This document shows positions 45,774 to 55,342 of a DNA stretch of 64,000 nt, one piece after another. The DNA comes from Sulfuricurvum sp. (GTDB lineage Bacteria; Campylobacterota; Campylobacteria; Campylobacterales; Sulfurimonadaceae). Each line of letters begins with the position of its first letter. Position 1 is the stretch's first letter. A model generated the notes under the pieces. The model worked only from the letters and a program-made list of their open reading frames with translations, made no database searches and was not told the origin of the DNA. A program made the position numbers and the translations under genes. The stretch spans positions 20,031-84,030 of the forward strand of contig NZ_JAQUHV010000008.1 in assembly GCF_028681615.1 (NCBI RefSeq), read 5' to 3'.

Positions 45774-47210
45774 CTAAGAGGAGCAGCTCAGTTTTAGATT
45801 CATGTGTTGCCGAGGGGTCACTCCGGCATAGCGTTCAAACGTTTCATGTTCATCAAAAGGGTTCTGCGCCAAAATGAGCAGGTCATTGACAAGGGTAAAA
45901 TCGTCTTTTTCCGCAGCGTCTATCGCTTCTTGGAGAATATAATTTTTGAGAATATATTTTGGATTGGTACGGAGCATTTGCGTGTGACGTTCGTAGGTAG
46001 TGAGAGAGTTCTGTGTAAGACGTATATCATAGGTATCAAGCCACTCATGTAGCTGATTCGGTGCAAGCGTCAATGCCAGCAGAGTTTCGCGGTCACCCCC
46101 ATAACGGCTTAGAATTCGAAAAAACGGGGTCATATCGATGCGTCCGTTTTCCATGACGGAAAAGAGTGTTCGTAAGAGGTCGCCGTCACTTTCCTGAGGT
46201 GTATCCAGACCTAGTTTTGCACGCAAAAGTTCCATAAGTCGGGTCGTGAAATAACTGCCGTACTTCTCCAACTCTGTTTGGAGTTTTGCATGAGGTATGA
46301 GCGGCGAGAGGGCGTGGGCGAGGCGTTCAAGATTCCAGTATCCGATATTGGGCTGATTATCGTAGCTGTATCGTCCCTGCGTATCGGTATGGTTGCAGAT
46401 GTATCCGCTTTCAAAAGTATCCATAAAGGCAAAGGGACCGTAATCGATTGTAATGCCGATGGCCGACATATTATCGGTATTCATGACTCCGTGGTTAAAT
46501 CCTACCGACTGCCAGTGTGCGATCATCTCTGCGGTTCGTTTGACAATTTCAGCGTACATTTTGAGATAGCCGTCTTCGACTCCGACAAACTGCGGGAACG
46601 ATTCTTGGAGTAAAAAGTCGGCTAAATTTTCAAGTTCTTTGTATTTGTTGGTATGAAAAAAATATTCAAAGCTTCCAAACCGTATCCATGACGGAGCCAA
46701 ACGCAATACGATCGCACCCCGTTCCCATTTCTCCCGAGCTACTTTTTCATCAGAACTGATCAATGCCAGTGCCCGACTACTAGGAATTCCAAGAGCGTGC
46801 ATCGCTTCACTGATGAGATATTCGCGAATGGATGAGCGTAATACGGCTCGACCGTCTCCTTGACGGGAATAGAGGGTTTGTCCAGAACCTTTTAACTGCA
46901 GGTTCCATCCGTTTGCACATCCTAGATTGATGGCACGGCCATCGCCGAGACGCGGGACGTAGTAGCCGAATTGATGACCGGCATAGCACATGGCAAAGGG
47001 GCGTGAGCCTTCTAACAATAAAGTCCCGTTGAGAAGCTTTTCGAGTTCTTTATCACTGAGGTGAGCCGGATCAAGACCTAAGAGTTTGGCGGCTTCCGGA
47101 TTAAAACTGACAAGACGCGGATTATGCAGAGGAGTAGGTGCAACTTCATGGTAGAAGATTGGATCAAGTGCTAAATAAGGGGTGCTGAGGGTTAGGTTGG
47201 ATAATTTCAT
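45774..47210 (-). CDS. selO: SelO (YdiU) protein AMP-transferase
   Basis: A pseudokinase that transfers AMP from ATP to hydroxyl side chains of redox proteins. The 478-residue length equals E. coli SelO. Family landmarks: GDGRAINLG, LKGSGQTLYSRQGDGRAVLRSS split over neighbouring segments, GVMNTDNMSAIGITIDYGP with the metal-binding Asp/Asn pair, and FMDTFESGYICNHTD. The tail ends in SCSS, where the human selenoprotein has selenocysteine in the same place; here it is a cysteine. Transcribed apart from FapA upstream, 61 bases away. Confidence 0.95.
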   Translation of the reverse strand: MKLSNLTLSTPYLALDPIFYHEVAPTPLHNPRLVSFNPEAAKLLGLDPAHLSDKELEKLLNGTLLLEGSRPFAMCYAGHQFGYYVPRLGDGRAINLGCANGWNLQLKGSGQTLYSRQGDGRAVLRSSIREYLISEAMHALGIPSSRALALISSDEKVAREKWERGAIVLRLAPSWIRFGSFEYFFHTNKYKELENLADFLLQESFPQFVGVEDGYLKMYAEIVKRTAEMIAHWQSVGFNHGVMNTDNMSAIGITIDYGPFAFMDTFESGYICNHTDTQGRYSYDNQPNIGYWNLERLAHALSPLIPHAKLQTELEKYGSYFTTRLMELLRAKLGLDTPQESDGDLLRTLFSVMENGRIDMTPFFRILSRYGGDRETLLALTLAPNQLHEWLDTYDIRLTQNSLTTYERHTQMLRTNPKYILKNYILQEAIDAAEKDDFTLVNDLLILAQNPFDEHETFERYAGVTPRQHMNLKLSCSS

Positions 47211-47271
47211 AGAAGAGTTTTACCGTAAGAAGTTAAAACCCACGGTGTGTTCTAAAAGGAGTTTGTTTTTT

Positions 47272-49077
47272 TTAGGATTCTAAGAGAAGTTTTTTTTCGT
47301 CCCCTACTTGGCGCAATCGTATATGGGTCACTTTTCCCTCAGGTGAGATGGCATATTCACGATGCGTTTTTGGATCGATAAATACAACCCGGTTATGCCC
47401 GTTATAGAGATTATGATGGATGATTTCAGCATGAATATCGGCAGCATAGATTTTTTCGAGTTCATCACGCAAAGCATGAAGAGAAAGTTCGTCTTCTTTT
47501 AGTTTTTCGGAAAACTCTTTGAGTGCATTGGCTTCTGCTTTGTACTGCATCAAACGGACAACATCTCCTCTCGTGGGTTCCTTTCCATTTTTTTGAGCTT
47601 CGAGAACCCGCAGTTGGAACTGTTTTATACGGCTGTTTTTTTCTTTGAAAGAAAGTTGTTTTGTAATAAATTCTTTACTGTGTTCTTGTAATCGAGAAGT
47701 CTTATCCCGAATATTCATTTCCATGGATGCAATTTTTTCATGATAGCTCTCGATACCGTCCGGATTGATGATGAGGTTGTTTCCTCCCCCTTCGATACGT
47801 TGTATTTCGATAAGTTCCAGTGCCGTAATTTTGGCGTTGGAATGGAGGGTGTCGATGTACACTTTGTGGGCGACAATCTCCCCCCCTACCATCGTTTTGA
47901 TACGGACAATTTCCGCTTCGATTTTCCCTGCTTCCAAAATGTCAATATTCGCCTCTTTGGCTTTGAGATTGCCGCGATGAAGGTGGATAGTGGCGACTTC
48001 AGTGACGTTAATCTGCGATTTTTTATGGGTTTGGGCACCGATATTGACTTCACAAGCCTGAATATTCGAATTGCTTCCTACCGTACCGCTGACATCCAGT
48101 TTTTGAACATCGATATTGACCCCTGATCCAATGGAGTCTTCGTTGGAAACTTTCTTTTTGATTTTGAGTGAAATTTCTTTGTCGATTCCCGCTTCGATGG
48201 ACCCCGTTTTTTTAAAGCTGGCAGATTCGATTTGAAGCTCATGCGAAATCGAAAAGATACCTTTATGGCGTTGAATATACCCGGAGGCATTGGCATAAAA
48301 ACGGATACTGGCGGAGTCTTCTTGAGAGGTAATGGTTTTTTCATCGATCACAATGTATTTGGCATATTTGACACTCGGTTCATCTACCTCGATATGTTCA
48401 CCGTCGCAAGAGCGTCCGTCACGCCCGTGTTTCGGAAAAATGTATTCTAAAATCAAATCACCCGGTTGAACCCCGTGTATAAGGGTATTGGTTTTGCTGA
48501 GTTCTTTATAGTGGAGTAGTACTTTATCACTGATAGGTTGAACAGGCGGAAAACATTCGGATATCGGAAGACGATAGGGCTCTTTTAGAGGGCCTTCTTT
48601 TTGAATTTTTAGGAGAAGACGATTAATCTCCTGATCTATATTGACATCAAAAATGCCGATCATTAACCTATGTCGAAGCTGTTTTCGCATGATGGCATCT
48701 TTGATCCACTCCTGTACCCCTTTTTTAAGGGGAATCGTGGAACGGGGATCGATGATGGCAACCGCTTTGGTTTTGTGTTTGTCGGTAGCGATAGTGAAGC
48801 GTAGATCCAGATAAGGATGAGGTGTTAATTTTCGAATACGAATCTGGTACTCTTGTCGAAGTAAAAATACACTGGATCGTATTTCGACTTCGGTCGTACT
48901 CTCTAAAAGATTATTTCCGATCAGATGCTGCCACTCTTCATCTACGGTTCCTTTATAATAGGTTTCGTAGGAGAGAAGGTCGAAATCAAGTCCATCAGCA
49001 GGGATTCTCTGATCTTTTGCTACGCTCAGCAAATCATTCATAACATTGGTTGATATTAGAATAACAGGCGTATTCAC
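47272..49077 (-). CDS. fapA: FapA/DUF342 polymer-forming protein
   Basis: A 601-residue DUF342 (flagellar assembly protein A family) protein starting at GTG. After an N-terminal domain of about 200 residues, a right-handed beta-helix-like part (about 230-440) contains repeating short units such as SIEAGIDKEISLKIKKK and GSNSNIQACEVNIGAQ, then a long coiled coil (about 445-560). DUF342 proteins are linked to surface organelles and cell-pole assembly. It starts 6 bases after the RND pump gene, so it is the last gene of that operon, an unusual partnership. Confidence 0.8.
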   Translation of the reverse strand: MNTPVILISTNVMNDLLSVAKDQRIPADGLDFDLLSYETYYKGTVDEEWQHLIGNNLLESTTEVEIRSSVFLLRQEYQIRIRKLTPHPYLDLRFTIATDKHKTKAVAIIDPRSTIPLKKGVQEWIKDAIMRKQLRHRLMIGIFDVNIDQEINRLLLKIQKEGPLKEPYRLPISECFPPVQPISDKVLLHYKELSKTNTLIHGVQPGDLILEYIFPKHGRDGRSCDGEHIEVDEPSVKYAKYIVIDEKTITSQEDSASIRFYANASGYIQRHKGIFSISHELQIESASFKKTGSIEAGIDKEISLKIKKKVSNEDSIGSGVNIDVQKLDVSGTVGSNSNIQACEVNIGAQTHKKSQINVTEVATIHLHRGNLKAKEANIDILEAGKIEAEIVRIKTMVGGEIVAHKVYIDTLHSNAKITALELIEIQRIEGGGNNLIINPDGIESYHEKIASMEMNIRDKTSRLQEHSKEFITKQLSFKEKNSRIKQFQLRVLEAQKNGKEPTRGDVVRLMQYKAEANALKEFSEKLKEDELSLHALRDELEKIYAADIHAEIIHHNLYNGHNRVVFIDPKTHREYAISPEGKVTHIRLRQVGDEKKLLLES

Positions 49078-49083
49078 GATGGC

Positions 49084-50793
49084 TTAAGGCTCCAATATTG
49101 ATACTGCTTTGCGCTCATGAAAGTTAAAATGGCGTTCCAAATCGGAGTTATCGATTAGAACCGGTACAACAATGAGCGATGCGATGACTGCCGCTATTGT
49201 ACCAAAAATTAATGATACGCCAAGCCCTCCGAAAACCGCATCGCTTGCTAACAGTGTCGAAGCGAGGATAATGGCAGCGGCAGTGAGGAAAATAGGTTTC
49301 GCTCTGGTAGCGGTAGCATAAGCAATTGCCTCCTTTTTATGCATCCCTTTATCCAGCATCAATGATTTGGTAAAATCGATCAACAACAGAGAATTACGTG
49401 AACTGATACCGATCAGTGCGATAAATCCGATCAGTGATGTTGCCGTCAGAAAGAACGTATCGGCGGTAAAAATATTCATGATAAAATGCCCGAAAATAAC
49501 TCCGATAATCGAGAGGAAACTTCCTAATAATACAATTCCGCTTATGACAAAACTTTTGTAGTATACAACCATCAGAAGGAAAATCAATACCAATGCGGCA
49601 ATAAACGCACCGCCCAGGTCGACGAAGGTGTCGAGTGTCACTTTCATCTCGCCATCCCATTTAAGATCATAAACATCTTTGGTTTTTTTGTCGATAAGCT
49701 GAAGGTTGAACAATCCTGTTTTGGTAATTTCATATTCGTCGTTAAACGTGTCAAGGATAACGTTGCGTGCCGCCATCAAAGGATAAACCTGTGAAACCAT
49801 ATCGGTTTCGGCAACGACGTTTGTCATCTGATGGAGATCTTTTGTCATAATCATCGGATTGGATTTGACCGGTACGATATCGACAATCTCAGTAATAGGA
49901 ACCATCATTCCCATCTGGTTCATTAATTTGAGACTAGCAAGTTTCATTTCAACCGACGTTTTATCACGCGATGCAAATTTTTTCCCTTCAGGAGTCAAGG
50001 TCAAGAAAATAGGGATTTGATCGGTTGCACTCTGAGAGTTTTTAACAGCAATCCCCATTCCTTCGAATGCAAGATAGAGAATGTCATTGACTTGTTTTAC
50101 ATTTAATCCGGATTTTGTAATTTTATCGGTATTGACACGAACTTCGAATTTATCGTAAATTTCATCTTGCATAATATCGATATCGACAAGGCCGTCTGTT
50201 TTACGGAAAACTCCCTCGATGCGTTCACTCAGGTGACGAATCCCTTCGGCTTTGTTTCCGTATACTTCGGCTACGATAGCCGCCATTGTCGGAGGACCGG
50301 CTGGCGGTTCGATAAATTTGATATTGGTTTGAGGATATAAGTTTTCACATTGCTTTACGATAACAGGGCGTAGACGTTGTACCATCATATAGGAAGGTTC
50401 ATCTCGGTTATGTTTTTTGGTCAGGTTGACAACTACTTCAGCGACATTTTCACTGTTTTTAAAGTGAGATCCTTTGATAAGTCCGGCAAAATCCAGCGGT
50501 GAACCGCTTCCTAAAAATACCTCGGTATCCAAAGCCTCTTTTTCGTGTTGTAATACTCCGACAACGCATTCACTCACTTGGCGCGTTTGTTCGATAGAAC
50601 TGCCGTTTGCTAGATCGATATAAACGGTGTAGGTATCGTTATTTTTCCCCGGAAGCATTTTTGCCAATACGAGTTTAGTCGGTATGAGAGCTACCGATAA
50701 AATAAAGGCCAAAAGGGTTCCCAATAACACCATTTTTTTCTTGGATGGGGTATTGAGAATAAGAAGCAAATAATTTTCAAATTTTTTATACAT
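49084..50793 (-). CDS. RND efflux permease, C-terminal half
   Basis: The second half of an AcrB-type inner-membrane pump, 569 residues. It has one membrane helix at the N-terminus (VLLGTLLAFILSVALIPTKL, the TM7 equivalent), a large periplasmic loop, and five more helices (TM8-12) from about residue 385. In TM10, GISSRNSLLLIDF has Arg where AcrB has the relay Lys in GIVVKNAILIVEF. The start codon overlaps the stop of the first half (TGATG), so the two are translated as a coupled pair and most likely assemble together. Confidence 0.85.
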   Translation of the reverse strand: MYKKFENYLLLILNTPSKKKMVLLGTLLAFILSVALIPTKLVLAKMLPGKNNDTYTVYIDLANGSSIEQTRQVSECVVGVLQHEKEALDTEVFLGSGSPLDFAGLIKGSHFKNSENVAEVVVNLTKKHNRDEPSYMMVQRLRPVIVKQCENLYPQTNIKFIEPPAGPPTMAAIVAEVYGNKAEGIRHLSERIEGVFRKTDGLVDIDIMQDEIYDKFEVRVNTDKITKSGLNVKQVNDILYLAFEGMGIAVKNSQSATDQIPIFLTLTPEGKKFASRDKTSVEMKLASLKLMNQMGMMVPITEIVDIVPVKSNPMIMTKDLHQMTNVVAETDMVSQVYPLMAARNVILDTFNDEYEITKTGLFNLQLIDKKTKDVYDLKWDGEMKVTLDTFVDLGGAFIAALVLIFLLMVVYYKSFVISGIVLLGSFLSIIGVIFGHFIMNIFTADTFFLTATSLIGFIALIGISSRNSLLLIDFTKSLMLDKGMHKKEAIAYATATRAKPIFLTAAAIILASTLLASDAVFGGLGVSLIFGTIAAVIASLIVVPVLIDNSDLERHFNFHERKAVSILEP

Positions 50794-52382
50794 CAGTGAG
50801 AGTCTCCGTGGTGTTCGGGTTTTTTCAGCAATCGTATTGCCAAATACGGGGTAAAAATATAGGCAACAAACAAGGATGCCACGAGTGCTACCGGAACATT
50901 GGCAGGAATCGGTTTCATAAATTGACCCATCATTTGGCCGACAAACGCCATCGGAACCATCGTAAGGATAATCGCCAAAGTCGCGATATTGGTCGGAGCA
51001 CCGATCTCATCGGTCGCTTCAATCATCAATTCATCGGCATCCCGATCCGCTGCACCGGGTGCATGGAAGTGGCGGTGAATATTTTCGATAACGATAATCG
51101 CCGCATCGACCAGAAGCCCGAGGCTGAGCAAAAAGGCAAAGAGGGTGATCCGGTTGATCGTTTGCCCGGTCAGATAGGCGATAAAGAGGGTAATCGCCAA
51201 AATCGCCGGAACGGTAAAGGTGACGATCAACGATTCGCGCCAGCCGAGTACGAATACCAACAAAATAGCGATAATCACGATCGAGAGGATCAGATGGAAT
51301 ACGAGTTCGTTAACGGCTTCGTTAGCACGTTCTCCATCATTTCGTGTGATGACGTAGCTGATCCCCTCACTCTTCATTTGCTCTTTGTATTTTTCGAGTT
51401 CCGTTTTGACCGCTTCAGCGATAATAACGGCATTGGTCCCTTGAAGTTTCGATACCGTCAATGTTACTTGATCTTTCAACGGAGAGAATTTCCCGTCTTC
51501 ACCTTTGACGCTGACAAGAGCTGATTTAAAGTTTTGGATGTCCTGACCATTGGAAATGGTTGCAACATCACGCAGATAGATTGCCGAACCGCCGTATTGG
51601 GCGACAATAATGTTGCCTACGTCTTCGACGCTCTCTATTGCGTTACGAACCCCGATCATCACAATTTTATTGTCTTGCGTTTTTCCTTTGATTTCAGGAA
51701 CATTATACGCCAACGATTGGGTTGCTTGAACGATTTGACCGAGAGAGAGGTTGTAACCTGCTAAACGGTTCATATCGACCAATACATTGTACTGATGTTT
51801 TTTTGCTCCCTTAATGTCGGTTACGGCGACGTTGGGAAGACCGTTGATGTGATGCTGAATCTCTTTGACATGATCGTAGAGTACGGTCGGATCCATTTTC
51901 GGATTGTTGGAATAAAAGGCGACCGACACGATAGGGATATCGACATCAATGTCAAGCGGTTTGATGATCGGCTGCATGGCCCCTTTGGGAAGAATGCTCA
52001 TGTTTTGCATGATTTTGTCGTAGATTTTGAGATTCGAGTCTTCTTTGGCTTCACCGATGAAGAATGCGGCGTTGATAACGGCGACGTTATCCATGGCCAT
52101 ACCGTAGATGTGTTCGACCCCTTTGATCTCTTTGAGTTTGCGCTCAAGCGGCTTTACGATAACGTTTTCGACTTCACTGGCAGTTGCTCCGGGGAGGGCA
52201 ATGATAACCGTGGAACCGCTGACCACCATTTGGGGATTCTCTTCGCGCGGCATCAACATTAGCGCCATATATCCGATGACAAGGAGAAATATCCCGAGAA
52301 TCGGCGTTAGTGGGTTGCGTAAAAAAGCCTTTGCGAGTTTTCCGGCAGAGTCTTTAGGCTGGTAAGAGTGAGGGATGTGCAT
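50793..52382 (-). CDS. RND efflux permease, N-terminal half
   Basis: The first half of an AcrB-type pump, 529 residues, with TM1 (LTPILGIFLLVIGYMALML), the periplasmic porter loop (PGATASEVENVIVKPLERKL) and helices TM2-TM6 from about 365. The TM4 relay motif is GLLVDAAIIVIENI, with one Asp instead of the Asp-Asp pair of AcrB; this single-Asp form also occurs in metal-type (HME) pumps. The protein ends after TM6 with KKPEHHGDSH, a natural domain boundary. Start 9 bases after the membrane fusion protein gene. Confidence 0.87.
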   Translation of the reverse strand: MHIPHSYQPKDSAGKLAKAFLRNPLTPILGIFLLVIGYMALMLMPREENPQMVVSGSTVIIALPGATASEVENVIVKPLERKLKEIKGVEHIYGMAMDNVAVINAAFFIGEAKEDSNLKIYDKIMQNMSILPKGAMQPIIKPLDIDVDIPIVSVAFYSNNPKMDPTVLYDHVKEIQHHINGLPNVAVTDIKGAKKHQYNVLVDMNRLAGYNLSLGQIVQATQSLAYNVPEIKGKTQDNKIVMIGVRNAIESVEDVGNIIVAQYGGSAIYLRDVATISNGQDIQNFKSALVSVKGEDGKFSPLKDQVTLTVSKLQGTNAVIIAEAVKTELEKYKEQMKSEGISYVITRNDGERANEAVNELVFHLILSIVIIAILLVFVLGWRESLIVTFTVPAILAITLFIAYLTGQTINRITLFAFLLSLGLLVDAAIIVIENIHRHFHAPGAADRDADELMIEATDEIGAPTNIATLAIILTMVPMAFVGQMMGQFMKPIPANVPVALVASLFVAYIFTPYLAIRLLKKPEHHGDSH

Positions 52383-52390
52383 CAGGACTC

Positions 52391-53176
52391 CTACTGGATA
52401 TCGACAGTAGCGTACATTCCGGGATAAACGGTTTGTTTAGCATTGAACGATACTTTGATTTTAAAGGAGTGGGTCATAGGGTTTGAACTCGGTATTATGG
52501 CACTTACTTTTCCGATTCCTACAAATCCTACAGACGGAATAGTGACTTTGACTCTTTGTCCGATCGGCACCATCTGTAAATTGTTTTCAGCGACTTCTAC
52601 TTCGATCTTGAGAGCATTTAAATCCGATAGTACGATTGCGGGCATCCCCGGCATTGCCATTTCACCCACTTTGATATTTTTGGCGACGACAACACCGTTA
52701 TTCGGAGCGGTGACATTCAAATAATTGTACTGATTGTTGACCTCTTTAAGCCGTGCTCTGGCTTGATTGACCTGTCGTTGTCCGATTTCAATCATATTCT
52801 GGAGATTCTTTTTAGAAAGTTCGAGGTTTTCCACCTCATATTTAGAGACCATATCCTGTGCAAGCAAACGTTTGTTGCGTTCCAAATTCAATTCCAAATT
52901 GGCATATTGATTTTGATACATTTGGAGGGAAAGTTCGGCTTGCGCAATGCCGAGTTCTACTTGCGTTTTAGCCGAATCGATCTCTCTGGAATCGATAGTG
53001 TACAAAAGTTGTCCCTTAGTGACACGGGAACCTTCTGAGACATTAACACTGGTGACAAAGCCCATATTACGGCTGGTAATCATCTTTTGGTTATCGCTGA
53101 TAACGCTTCCGGAGAGGCTGAGTCCTGCTGCACTGAGTGTTGAGGCGAGGGCGAGAGAGGTAATCCAAAATTTCAT
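52391..53176 (-). CDS. RND membrane fusion (periplasmic adaptor) protein
   Basis: A periplasmic adaptor of 261 residues that connects the RND pump to the outer-membrane channel. It has a signal peptide (WITSLALASTLSAAGLSLSG), a lipoyl half (TSVNVSEGSRVTKGQLLYTID), a coiled-coil hairpin (about 65-135) and beta-barrel strands near the end (IGQRVKVTIPSVGF, YPGMYATVDIQ). It is short for the family (usually 350 or more) because the membrane-proximal domain is missing. It shares one base with the TolC-like gene (TAATG). Confidence 0.88.
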   Translation of the reverse strand: MKFWITSLALASTLSAAGLSLSGSVISDNQKMITSRNMGFVTSVNVSEGSRVTKGQLLYTIDSREIDSAKTQVELGIAQAELSLQMYQNQYANLELNLERNKRLLAQDMVSKYEVENLELSKKNLQNMIEIGQRQVNQARARLKEVNNQYNYLNVTAPNNGVVVAKNIKVGEMAMPGMPAIVLSDLNALKIEVEVAENNLQMVPIGQRVKVTIPSVGFVGIGKVSAIIPSSNPMTHSFKIKVSFNAKQTVYPGMYATVDIQ

Positions 53177-54525
53177 TATTTAACTCCGTTACTTAGTTTT
53201 TCAAGAGCGAAAATACGCTCGTTACGTTTATTTTTAACCGCTTGCAAATTTAATACTTTTTCGATTTGCTGTGATTGCTTGATGATCACGTCGCTCATCG
53301 ATGCGAGGTGCTCGTGATACCGTCCCTCGTAATTTTTGTAGATTTGATCGGAAAGTTCCAACTCTTTTTCAAGACTGGTAATTTGAGAGTTCAGGCTCTC
53401 GATTTCGGTACGGATTTTGTCGTATTGTAGCGCAATCCCTTTTTTGGCGAGTTCTACCTGTGTCACGGTTTTAAGCTTTTCGATACGGGCTTTTTCGAGG
53501 CTGTTATTATCAATTGCACCGTTAAAGAGATTCCAACTGAGTTTTGCACCGATCGTAAACGCTTTATGATCGTTAAAATTTCCTAAGAATGTATTATCTG
53601 CACTGGAAGCTTCTGCAAATGCACCGATTTGAGGGAGAAAAGGGGCATAGGCCACATCAACCATTTTTTCACGGATTTCCAACCCTTGAGACGCTTTTTG
53701 CAAATCGGTATTGTTTGCCAATACGTCTGATTCACTGACGGCTGATGAGGGGTAATCTTTTTTCGGGAGTTCAATTTCAGTGACATTTTCATTCAAAAGG
53801 AAGCTGATGTAATGGTAAAGGAGCTTTTTATTCGCTTCCATTTCGGTGATACTGCGCTCAACGTTCGCCTTTCGGGCTTCTACTTCGAGAAGATCGACTT
53901 TTTTGGCATACCCTTCTTGGATCATCATATCGGTAGTATGTTCCAGTGTCGTAATATTTTTATGGATTATTTTCATATGATCGAGACTGTTTTGAAGGAG
54001 TGCCATATCGTAATAGCTTTTGCGCAATTCATAGCGTTTTTCAGTTTTCATCTGTTCTGCATCGAGTTTTTTGATCTTTTCCATCTTTTCACTGATATCA
54101 CTGTACGCGCTGAGTTTGCCTCCTGTGTAAAGAGGAAGCATATAGGTCAGTTTGCTTTGAAAATAGTTTTGGTAGCCGGGATAATTTAAACGACTAGGTG
54201 GTGTATCATATCCGATACCTGCCATAAACTCATCCGCACTGAAATCTCTAAATGTTGCTTCCCGTGAACTGAGTTTAAAGCCAAAAACATTTCCTGCATC
54301 ATTTGAGCGGCTTGCTGTCTCGGTAAAATCGAGTGAGCCGTAATTGTAGCCTTTTGCGATTGCCGTATCACTTGAAGCACTTCGGACGTCGAGATTGGCA
54401 GAACGGATTTCAAGGTTGTTGTTTTCTAAAATTTCCAACGCGGCAGGGAGCGAAAGGCCCGAAGCCATGAGATGGCATGAACCGATCAAGAGCGATGCGC
54501 TGAAGACACGTGAAAGGGCTGTCAT
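53176..54525 (-). CDS. TolC-like outer-membrane efflux channel
   Basis: An outer-membrane factor of about 449 residues. The signal peptide is MTALSRVFSASLLIGSCHLMAS with the start at 54525 (SD AAGGA 8 bases upstream; ATGs at 54531 and 54585 are less well placed). The mature protein has two TolC repeats with helical pairs (ALEILENNNLEIRSANLDVRS and DLQKASQGLEIREKMVDVAYAP) and strand segments (TEIELP, IGAKLSWNLFNGA). It begins the operon tolC-like / adaptor / RND / RND / FapA, with a -10 box on the minus strand at 54582-54577. Confidence 0.88.
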   Translation of the reverse strand: MTALSRVFSASLLIGSCHLMASGLSLPAALEILENNNLEIRSANLDVRSASSDTAIAKGYNYGSLDFTETASRSNDAGNVFGFKLSSREATFRDFSADEFMAGIGYDTPPSRLNYPGYQNYFQSKLTYMLPLYTGGKLSAYSDISEKMEKIKKLDAEQMKTEKRYELRKSYYDMALLQNSLDHMKIIHKNITTLEHTTDMMIQEGYAKKVDLLEVEARKANVERSITEMEANKKLLYHYISFLLNENVTEIELPKKDYPSSAVSESDVLANNTDLQKASQGLEIREKMVDVAYAPFLPQIGAFAEASSADNTFLGNFNDHKAFTIGAKLSWNLFNGAIDNNSLEKARIEKLKTVTQVELAKKGIALQYDKIRTEIESLNSQITSLEKELELSDQIYKNYEGRYHEHLASMSDVIIKQSQQIEKVLNLQAVKNKRNERIFALEKLSNGVK

Positions 54526-54576
54526 AAACATAATCCTTGTGATGTATTTGTGATTGTAATTAAATATATAAGGAAT

Positions 54577-54582
54577 ATTATA
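54577..54582 (-). promoter_or_regulatory. -10 box of the efflux operon
   Basis: TATAAT on the minus strand (54582-54577), 52 bases upstream of the TolC-like start codon at 54525. Confidence 0.55.
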
Positions 54583-54666
54583 CACTTTAACGAATTGAAC
54601 CGAGCTAAAAACCCTTTAAACAAGGAGGTGTTAATGGTTAAGATAATACCATAAGTTACATCAAGT

Positions 54667-54695
54667 TTGAAATTTGACGCAGTTTCGGGTAAAAT
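54667..54695 (+). promoter_or_regulatory. efp promoter
   Basis: TTGAAA (54667-54672), 17 bases, TAAAAT (54690-54695): a good sigma-70 arrangement ending 32 bases before the efp start. The spacing is optimal. Confidence 0.6.
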
Positions 54696-54727
54696 TCGGA
54701 CAAATAAAGATAGTAAAAGGTTTCCTG

Positions 54728-55294
54728 ATGGCAACAGTCGGTATGGGTGATATCAAAAAAGGTGTACGTTTGGAGATTACGGGCGTTCCGTATAAAGTCG
54801 TCGAGTTTCAACACGTTAAACCGGGTAAAGGGGCGGCGTTTGTCCGTTGTAAAGTAAAGAGTTTTTTGAACGGTAAAGTGATCGAAAAAACCATTCATGC
54901 AGGTGATAAATTCGAAGTACCGAATCTTGTGCATTCAACAATGCAATTTTTGTATGATGACGGTGAAATGCTTCAGTTTATGGATAACGAGAGCTATGAA
55001 CAACTCGGTCTTACGTACGAACAATGCGAAGATGCAATGAAATGGATCAAAGACGGTACCAATGTTCAAATGATCTTTCATAACGGCAATGCAATCAGTG
55101 TCGAAGCACCTGAAATCATGGAACTTAAAATCGTTGAAACTCCGCCGAACTTCAAAGGCGATACGTCAAGTGCTTCTAAAAAACCGGCTACGCTTGAAAC
55201 CGGTGCAGTGGTTCAAGTCCCTTATCATGTCCTTGAGGGTGATATTATTCGTGTTAACACCGTTGAGGGTGAATACATGGAAAAAGTAAAATAA
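54728..55294 (+). CDS. efp: Elongation factor P
   Basis: Relieves ribosome stalling on polyproline stretches. At 188 residues it has the three domains of EF-P. The modified residue is lysine 34 in [14 protein letters not shown]; modification would be by EpmA-type enzymes, which are not seen here. The start at 54728 is preferred to an upstream in-frame codon because it matches the usual N-terminus ([13 protein letters not shown]) and follows AAAAGG. It is a single-gene unit with a strong terminator. Confidence 0.97.
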   Translation: MATVGMGDIKKGVRLEITGVPYKVVEFQHVKPGKGAAFVRCKVKSFLNGKVIEKTIHAGDKFEVPNLVHSTMQFLYDDGEMLQFMDNESYEQLGLTYEQCEDAMKWIKDGTNVQMIFHNGNAISVEAPEIMELKIVETPPNFKGDTSSASKKPATLETGAVVQVPYHVLEGDIIRVNTVEGEYMEKVK

Positions 55295-55301
55295 AGATCT
55301 T

Positions 55302-55332
55302 TTCCCCGCTTTGTACGGGGAATTATTTTTTT
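55302..55332 (+). terminator. efp terminator
   Basis: TTCCCCG (55302-55308) pairs with CGGGGAA (55316-55322), followed by TTATTTTTTTTC. A typical rho-independent terminator. Confidence 0.85.
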
Positions 55333-55342
55333 CGGCTTAAAT

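Noticed and set aside
50780..50800. Frameshift sequencing error splitting the RND gene
   Set aside because: The second half has its own membrane helix start and the TGATG junction lies at a natural boundary, so a real split is more likely; kept only as a refutation test.
50796..52262. Long plus-strand frames opposite the RND gene
   Set aside because: Shadows of the codon pattern in the minus-strand permease; rich in Arg, Asn and His with no domain.
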